Source of the DNA: Incurvaria masculella
Lineage: Eukaryota > Arthropoda > Insecta > Lepidoptera > Incurvariidae
Direction: 5' to 3'
Assembly (NCBI GenBank): GCA_946894095.1
Contig: OX335652.1
Span: 7,835,001-7,899,000, forward strand
Length of the DNA: 64,000 bases
This document shows, one piece after another, positions 58,661-64,000 of the stretch (positions are counted from its first letter, which is position 1; every line of letters begins with the position of its first letter). The notes below the pieces were generated by a model that was not told where the DNA came from, did not search any database, and saw only the letters and a program-made list of their open reading frames with translations. Position numbers and translations under genes: made by a program.

Positions 58661-59205
58661 AAGTATTTTTCAATCATTTAACACCGAAAACTACGAGGTT
58701 CAACTGCTGCTTTATATGCGTTTCAAAACCTGAAACAACTCATTTAATAACGGTTTTGTTATCGAATTCAATGGGCGAGCAATAGAAGAACAACATTAGA
58801 GTACGTACACAAAATCAGTGGAATGGAGTAACATAATTTATAAATAAGGCAGAAGTTTCAGCATCCGCTAATTAATTTCCAGAACTCGGTTAAGTTTCGC
58901 AGCGTTTGAAGGAGATTTAATGGAAAAGATTTATACTCCGTCCACCTTTCTAACTTCACATTTATTAAATTAAAAAGTTTTCCCTTTTACGGCATTGCTT
59001 GTTTTTTACCGTTCTCCATTTATTTTTAAGTAGATTAACTCGCTAATGCTAAGTGTGTACACACGTACCTGAAAATGCAAACCATTTATAAATGTTAAAT
59101 CCGGTGAAAATTTTAAACAAAAATACAGTCTTAAAATTATCTTGAATAAAGCTACAATTAGAAATATACATATTTCCTTTTTTATCTTATGGTTAAATTA
59201 TATAC
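58661..59205. other. intergenic downstream of ind, nothing recognised
   Basis: AT-rich, with no gene or repeat that I can name. Confidence 0.4.
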
Positions 59206-59940
59206 AAAAACCGGCCAAGTGCGAGTCGGACTCGCACACGAAGGGTTCCGTACCATCGTAAAAAAAAAAAAAAAACACGTTTTTTGTTTTTTTTTTTGTT
59301 TTTTTTTTTATGTGACTGGACATGGATGGCTAATACCGCAAGTTCTGTCATGGTATTAGCCCAACACACCACATGGGAACTAGGTGCCATGCCAGGACCT
59401 TCCTTATATTGCACGGCTACATTGAACTGGATGGAAAACACGGACAATTTTCATTGCCGCTTCGACCATCGTTCATCCAATGCGATGGTACCCACCCGGG
59501 CGGGATAAACCCTACCACCTAGTAAGTAAGGAAGGGGACCTACAGCTTAACGTGGAATCCGAACCACGGCCAGCCTCTCTCAACGGTCGAATGGTCACCC
59601 ATCCAAGACCAGACCGGACCCAGCGTTGCTTAACTTCGGAGAGCGATCGCCGAAGTGTCGCGCCACTGGGCCACTGAGGCTGACTTGTATGGGAGCCCCC
59701 TTTAATTTTAATAATTTTTTAATCTTACCTATTTGTTGTTATAGCGGCAAAATAAATACACACTGTGAAAATTTTAGCTGTCTACCTGTTACGGTTACTG
59801 AGATACAGCCCTGTGACAGACGGACAGACGGACGGACGGATGGACGGACGGACGGACGGACGGACGGACGGACGGACGGACGGACGGACGGACGGCCAGC
59901 GGAGGCTTAGCAATAGGGTTCCGTTTTCACCCTTTGGATA
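59206..59940 (-). mobile_element. Helentron-like element, copy 14, split by a SINE
   Basis: The part with hairpin end (accggccaagtgcgagtcgg, gggttccgtaccatcg) is at 59206-59283. It resumes at 59685 with 'ttgtatgggagccccct', then 'tgttgttatagcggcaaaat' and a long GGAC run. It ends at 'caccctttgga', lacking the last GGTACGGAACCC. The SINE at 59310-59684 accounts for the interruption. Confidence 0.9.
59310..59684 (-). mobile_element. 5S-headed SINE, essentially complete, nested
   Basis: The minus strand starts CAGCCTCAGTGGCCCAGTGG, an A-box-like word. Then comes a block matching 5S rRNA in content and spacing: CCGAAGTTAAGCAACG, a short spacer and CTTGGATGGGTGACC. Next are a B-box-like GGTTCGGATTCC and the shared tail (cctagtaagtaaggaagg, catcgcattggatgaacg, tgccatgccaggacc in either strand), ending gtccagtcacat and an A-run. 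Internal control-like elements suggest Pol III transcription. Composite 5S/tRNA heads are rare among SINEs. The nearby T-runs at 59284-59309 are the A-tail read on the plus strand. Confidence 0.85.
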
Positions 59941-60317
59941 AAAATGTGTTGTCTACACTTTTAAATTGTAAACACATTAGATTTAGTCCCAATAGAGTAG
60001 AGGGGGTAAAATAATTGGGATAATGAATACATGGTTCGCAGGTTTATAATTACGCAGGTAGTACAGCTCAAATAAAATAAAAGTTCGCAAAGAGTCCCTT
60101 TACAACGAGGGCGGCCAAATCACATATCGCTGAACGGATAGTATCACGAATTTATTACAATCAATTTAGATCGCGTTAATTTTGTATAGTTTTCTAGAAA
60201 TTAAGGCATATCATTGGGAACGTGTGCTTTAAAATTTAAAGATAAACATTTTCGTGCAATAAATAAATAGATAAACGCGTAAACTTAATTATAAAAACAT
60301 ATAAGGAACATGTGCCT
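59941..60317. other. intergenic, nothing recognised
   Basis: AT-rich, no supported feature. Confidence 0.4.
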
Positions 60318-60666
60318 CAATTTGTCAGCCTCGGTAAGCTGGGTAAGCATCTGTAAGCGCGGTTGGGTTCTGGATGGGTGACCATTTTCAACCGTTGAGG
60401 CTGGTCGTGGTTCGGATTCCACGTAAATTTCCCCCTCCTTACTTACTAGGTGGTAGGGTAATTCCCCGCCCGGCTTGCTACCATCGCATTGAACGAACCA
60501 TGGTCGAAGCAGCAATTAAAATTGTCCGTGTTTTCCATCCAGTTTAATGTAGCCGAGCATTATAAGGAAGGTCCTGGCATGGCACCTAGTTCCCATGTGG
60601 TGTGTTAGGTTAATTCTGACGTTCAGTCTGATATTAGCCATCCATGTCTAGTTACATAAAAAAAAT
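60318..60666 (+). mobile_element. 5S-headed SINE, plus orientation
   Basis: 'gcgcggttgggttctggatg' and 'ggatgggtgacc' are 5S-like, followed by 'ggctggtcgtggttcggatt', 'actaggtggtagggtaattc', 'ggtcgaagcagcaattaaaa', 'aaggtcctggcatggcacct' and an A-run at 60657-60664. Confidence 0.82.
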
Positions 60667-60783
60667 GTGCTTCAAAATTGTGTTCCGTGCCTTGTAACAG
60701 CGATGTACGGAAGTAGGAGCCTAAAATAATTTGTATGTGGACAGCGAAGCGCCGGCGATTGAGTTTCGTTTACGAACTTCAGT
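60667..60783. other. left flank of inverted repeat
   Basis: Short unassigned sequence; part may belong to the inverted-repeat element. Confidence 0.35.
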
Positions 60784-61012
60784 CACGTTTGAAAACTTAA
60801 GGCTTTTCACGCGGCGGGAGGCGACATTCTCCGACGTTTCGAGCTGATCGTTCAGCCCGTTGTCAAGGAGGCAGCCGCCACGTTCGTACGCAGCAGACAG
60901 CAGACGGTCGTCTGCTGCGCACGAACTCCTTGACAACGGGCTGAACGATCAGCTCGAAACGTCGGAGAATGTCTCCTCCCGCCGCGTGAAGAGCCGTACG
61001 TTTTCAAACGTG
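60784..61012. mobile_element. second inverted-repeat element with hammerhead-like motif
   Basis: Arms 60784-60870 and 60926-61012 (87 bp each) pair with about four mismatches. The centre (60871-60925) holds a further imperfect inverted piece (gttcgtacgcagcagac / gtctgctgcgcacgaac). As at 43.2 kb, the motif is followed by 'gttttcaaacgtg', matching 'gttttcaaaacatt' there in position. No reverse transcriptase is present. A target duplication was not found, so the true ends are uncertain. Confidence 0.65.
60926..60967 (+). ncRNA. hammerhead-ribozyme-like motif, variant core
   Basis: Helix I is CTCC/GGAG (60926-60929 with 60964-60967). The core TTGACAA (60930-60936) differs from C-U-G-A-N-G-A at positions 3 (C to U) and 8 (G to A). 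In hammerhead structures these two bases pair, so the double change keeps a U-A pair. Helix II is GGGCTGA/TCAGCTC with loop ACGA (60938-60955, one G-U), then GAAA (60956-60959), minimal helix III ACGT and GTC (60961-60963). An extra C (60937) sits where the 43.6 kb motif has an extra T. The inverse copy at 60829-60870 shares this. Confidence 0.42.
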
Positions 61013-61949
61013 TTAAACGACCGCGGTAATCTCAAAATACTTCGGTCACTACTGATTTTCTTAATTTCCAACGACATGTATAAACACGTAACAGTATGGT
61101 ATATTGTGCAACGAGAATTCGATGCTGCGCGTTTCAAATTTGTGAACTAACTACAGTTCGACGTTTTCTACTAACTTGTGGCCATACGAATGAGTTTAGA
61201 TTGCTACTCCCGTCTTTCCATGCTCGCTGCCTAATCATGAGAAATACCCATATACATGTGTGTAAATATGTAAAAATGTATACGGATCGCTCGGGTTGCC
61301 GATTGTAATAAAAAATCTAGGACCTCAAATTGTCGGATGCTTGCGAGCGGAGGTTGGAGGTTCTTTGACAAATTTAGCACAAAGGACGTCGCGCGTCGTG
61401 AGATGGTTTTTAAGCTGACTGGATCGGTAAGTTTACATTATGGCATCTGCAAAATGCTTTAAACTGCCCGGTAAGTGACTGGTGACGATATGTTATTTGT
61501 TATTCGAACTTTGCTTTCAACCTATTCAAGACGGAAACGTTTGGTTAAGAGTTTTTTGACGGATTTCTGACCACAATAGCTCTCATGTTATTAACCCAAC
61601 AATCGTATACATAACATCGGGGCCGCAGAAATCTTAATAAAGGCAGCTCGCCTCTTCCCGGTGGACTGACACATCCTGTCTTTTCTTGTAACGTTCCAGA
61701 ACACCAGACAAACCGAACTAGATACCAAAACGAGGCCACCCGTCCTTCTAACTTGCGCCTTTCGCTACAAGTATTTTTTAAATTGTAAAAAAAAAAGTTA
61801 GGAGAATGTTCGTAATCTGCTAACTCCGCCGGAACTTTGTAATTAAATCCTGTTAAAATTCAATGTGGAGAGCTTTTAATATTCTTATGAAATGGCGAAG
61901 ACTGACTTTTTGTGTAGAGCGGTCATATGTACTGATATCAAATTACCTC
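61013..61949. other. intergenic, nothing recognised
   Basis: Short frames with no domain. No repeat family could be assigned. Confidence 0.35.
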
Positions 61950-62210
61950 CATGCGCCGTGCTCATATTGCGCAGCTATAATGAACCAGATTTGTATTTCA
62001 GTTTCGACCATCTTTCACTCAATGCAAGGGTATCAATCTGGGCGGGATTAACCCTACCACCTAGGAAGCAAGAAATTTAACCTTAAGTTTTAGGTGGACC
62101 CCGAATGAAGGTCAGGCTCAACGGTATAACTTATCAGGACCAGACCGTTTTCAGTGTGGCTCGATCTCATGATCGAACATCTAGGCGTGTCCACTAGGCT
62201 ACGGATATCG
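61950..62210 (-). mobile_element. tRNA-headed SINE, minus orientation
   Basis: 'tgctcatattgcgcagctat', 'ttcgaccatctttcactcaa', 'gggcgggattaaccctacca' and 'aggtcaggctcaacggta'. On the minus strand the far end reads CCGTAGCCTAGTGGACACG, an A box of tRNA type, and then a B-box-like 'tgttcgatcatgagatcg'. Confidence 0.7.
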
Positions 62211-63258
62211 GCTCTAACTCTATTCATTCACATATCCAAATTAAGTTCTATGTGCTATAATTTGCCCAGCTCCCTGCAAACATTATTGTTCCGTTATGTA
62301 CATTATATTATTATTGGTTTAGTAAAATTGGTTTAATTGTAATAATACACACAAGATCGTATGATACTACGAGTATCTACTCCCAGATAGTGTTATCACC
62401 CAGGGAGGATAACGACCACAAATTCAAAAACTATAAGGTTATAGAGAGGTCCAAGACCTGCAGCGGGTGGCACTGGAACGAATAAATACGAGTATAAACT
62501 TAGATTTAAAGGGAGTGAAATAAGTGCTAAAAAGACTTACCATCTCACCGTATTTCTGAAGTAACTGGGTGCACGGACCTTCCATTTCTACATTGACTTA
62601 GACGGAAAGAAAGGACACTATTTATATTTCCGCCTAATGCGACATTACTAACCCAGAGCGTGTAGGTAGTTATTGCCTAGGGGACCTAAAGTTATCCATC
62701 ACAAATCAAATTGATCTAAGCATGGCCCTGTCGGCGTGAGTGGAGCTATTTGCCAAGAAATGTTTTATAGCATTGAATCACGTACTAGCGAACCAAATCA
62801 AAAGCATTCCACACGAACAAATCAAATAAGCCCGTGATCGATTGCTCGAGTTGGAGTGAAGACGCCGACAATGAGTTCCTCCGGTACGCGAGCATCTTCA
62901 GATACTTATCGAGCCCTTTGTGACTACATTTGCCGGCAGAGTCAGACGGAATCATCGAATATATTCGCAAAGGAGCGGCTGTAATCGGCGAACGGAAAGG
63001 ATGCCTTTTTGTGGGTGCGCGTTTGCTACGTAATGCTGAGAAAATGTACGTTCTAATTGACCTAATGTTTACAAATACGCATTTTTTTTCTGGCAGCAGA
63101 GTACATGGTTGAACGCTTGTATGTTGTGTTGAGGTTGCTACCATCACACAATTGCGTGGTTGAGGAACGAGCTACATACCGTAATGGCCGAGTGTGTCCT
63201 ACTTATCCCACTGTCCACTAGGTGACATTCGAGGATGTATATTAGGATACAATGTTTT
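62211..63258. other. intergenic, no supported gene
   Basis: A 120-residue minus-strand frame (62785-63147) shows no recognised domain. Nothing else is visible. Confidence 0.35.
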
Positions 63259-63530
63259 TAAGGTTCCGTACCCAAAGGGTGAAAACGGAACCCTATTACT
63301 AAGTCTCCGCTGTCCGTCCGTCCGTCTGTCACAGGCCAGTATCTCATGAACCGTAATAGGTAGGCAGCTCAAATTTTCACAGAGTGTGTATTTATTTTGC
63401 CGCTATAACAACAAATAAGTAAAATAAAAATTTAAAGGGGTCCCATACACAAAACGCGATCTTTTTGTGTTAAATCTTGTACGATGGTACGGAACCCTTC
63501 CTTGAGTCCGACTCGCACTTAGCCGTTTTT
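63259..63530 (+). mobile_element. Helentron-like element, copy 15
   Basis: AAGGTTCCGTACCCAAAGGG, three GTCC units, 'tttgccgctataacaacaaa', 'acgatggtacggaaccc', then a shortened hairpin end (ttgagtccgactcgcac) and a final TTAGCCGTTTTT. Confidence 0.88.
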
Positions 63531-63727
63531 TTAATAATATCAGTTACATATTATTAACCGAAAAATCGAGTATTTCCGCGGCAGTTTACTTTTTTTTAAG
63601 GTTTTCCGAAAAGTAAGATTAAGAGAAGTTGGGTTTCGGCACCATGAACAAATTATCCGGTGGGTCTAGTTCATTGTGATTAGAGCTGATGTGATTTGCA
63701 AATGATTTCATTCTGGAATTTATTTAA

Positions 63728-63958
63728 GGGCCGATTTTTCAATCCTTAGATAGTAGTTATCGGGCTGATAATACAAATTTGCATCTGTCAAAAGACGGAT
63801 AGTCATTATCGATTTTTTTATTTTCTATCACAATTATCTGACTGCTAATTTTACTAATAAAATATGGATTTACTATAAGGGATGAATATCAGAGGCGTAC
63901 ATAAATTTGTCCAACAGTTCTTATCAGAACGAATTATCAGACTATTGAAAAATCAATC
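63728..63958 (+). mobile_element. Harbinger-like MITE, copy 2
   Basis: GGGCCGATTTTTCAATCCTT start, preceded by TAA; shares 'ctgtcaaaagacgg', 'tagtcattatcg' and 'attttactaataaa' with 33875-34104; ends 'cagactattgaaaaatca'. The right end has lost its GCCC. Confidence 0.72.
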
Positions 63959-64000
63959 TAATATTAGGTTTTTAATTTGGATATTTACACATTTTGTTAT

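Overview
The window looks like a piece of an insect nuclear chromosome, most likely from a moth or butterfly (Lepidoptera). It is AT-rich and gene-poor, and packed with short non-autonomous mobile elements. These include a family carrying (GTCC)n/(GGAC)n microsatellites of the kind I recall from Lepidoptera under the MINE/Helitron-like label. No bacterial-style operon, rRNA or confident tRNA gene is visible, and the species cannot be named from the sequence.

Only one convincing host protein-coding gene is present: a GC-rich, single-exon homeobox gene at 57645-58526 (+), encoding a 293-residue Gsx-family protein, the insect orthologue being intermediate neuroblasts defective (ind). It has the N-terminal [11 protein letters not shown] motif, a Gsx-type homeodomain and a Cys-rich tail. 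A candidate core promoter (TATA-like, weak Inr, DPE-like) lies about 140-80 bp upstream of the ATG, with a GAGA-type tract further up. A Pumilio-type element and an AATAAA signal lie in the presumed 3'UTR.

The rest is intergenic or upstream DNA built from repeats. (1) Fifteen copies of a Helentron-like (HINE/MINE-type) element occur in both orientations. (2) About 18 full or partial copies belong to SINE families with a common tail; one head type resembles 5S rRNA and another resembles tRNA. (3) DNA-transposon-like MITEs include two hAT-type elements with 8-bp duplications, a TTAA-flanked element, two TA-flanked CACTGAAAAA-ended elements and two TAA/TTA-flanked Harbinger-like families. (4) Broken non-LTR retrotransposons lie at 27.1, 28.2, 37.5-38.4 and 40.1 kb. 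(5) A 16-copy, 104-bp minisatellite lies at 13927-15590. (6) Two large inverted repeats at 43.2-43.7 kb and 60.8-61.0 kb have arms that can be folded into hammerhead-ribozyme-like motifs with minimal helix III, as described for Penelope-like elements. These are the most unusual signals in the window.

Nesting is visible: the 43.2 kb inverted repeat sits inside a Helentron-like element with a 9-bp duplication, a 5S-headed SINE splits another at 59.3 kb, and a (TAGAA)n-tailed retroposon splits a longer repeat at 44.0 kb. Long stretches between these features contain no gene that I can support. Some may hold ind enhancers, but that is a guess from proximity.
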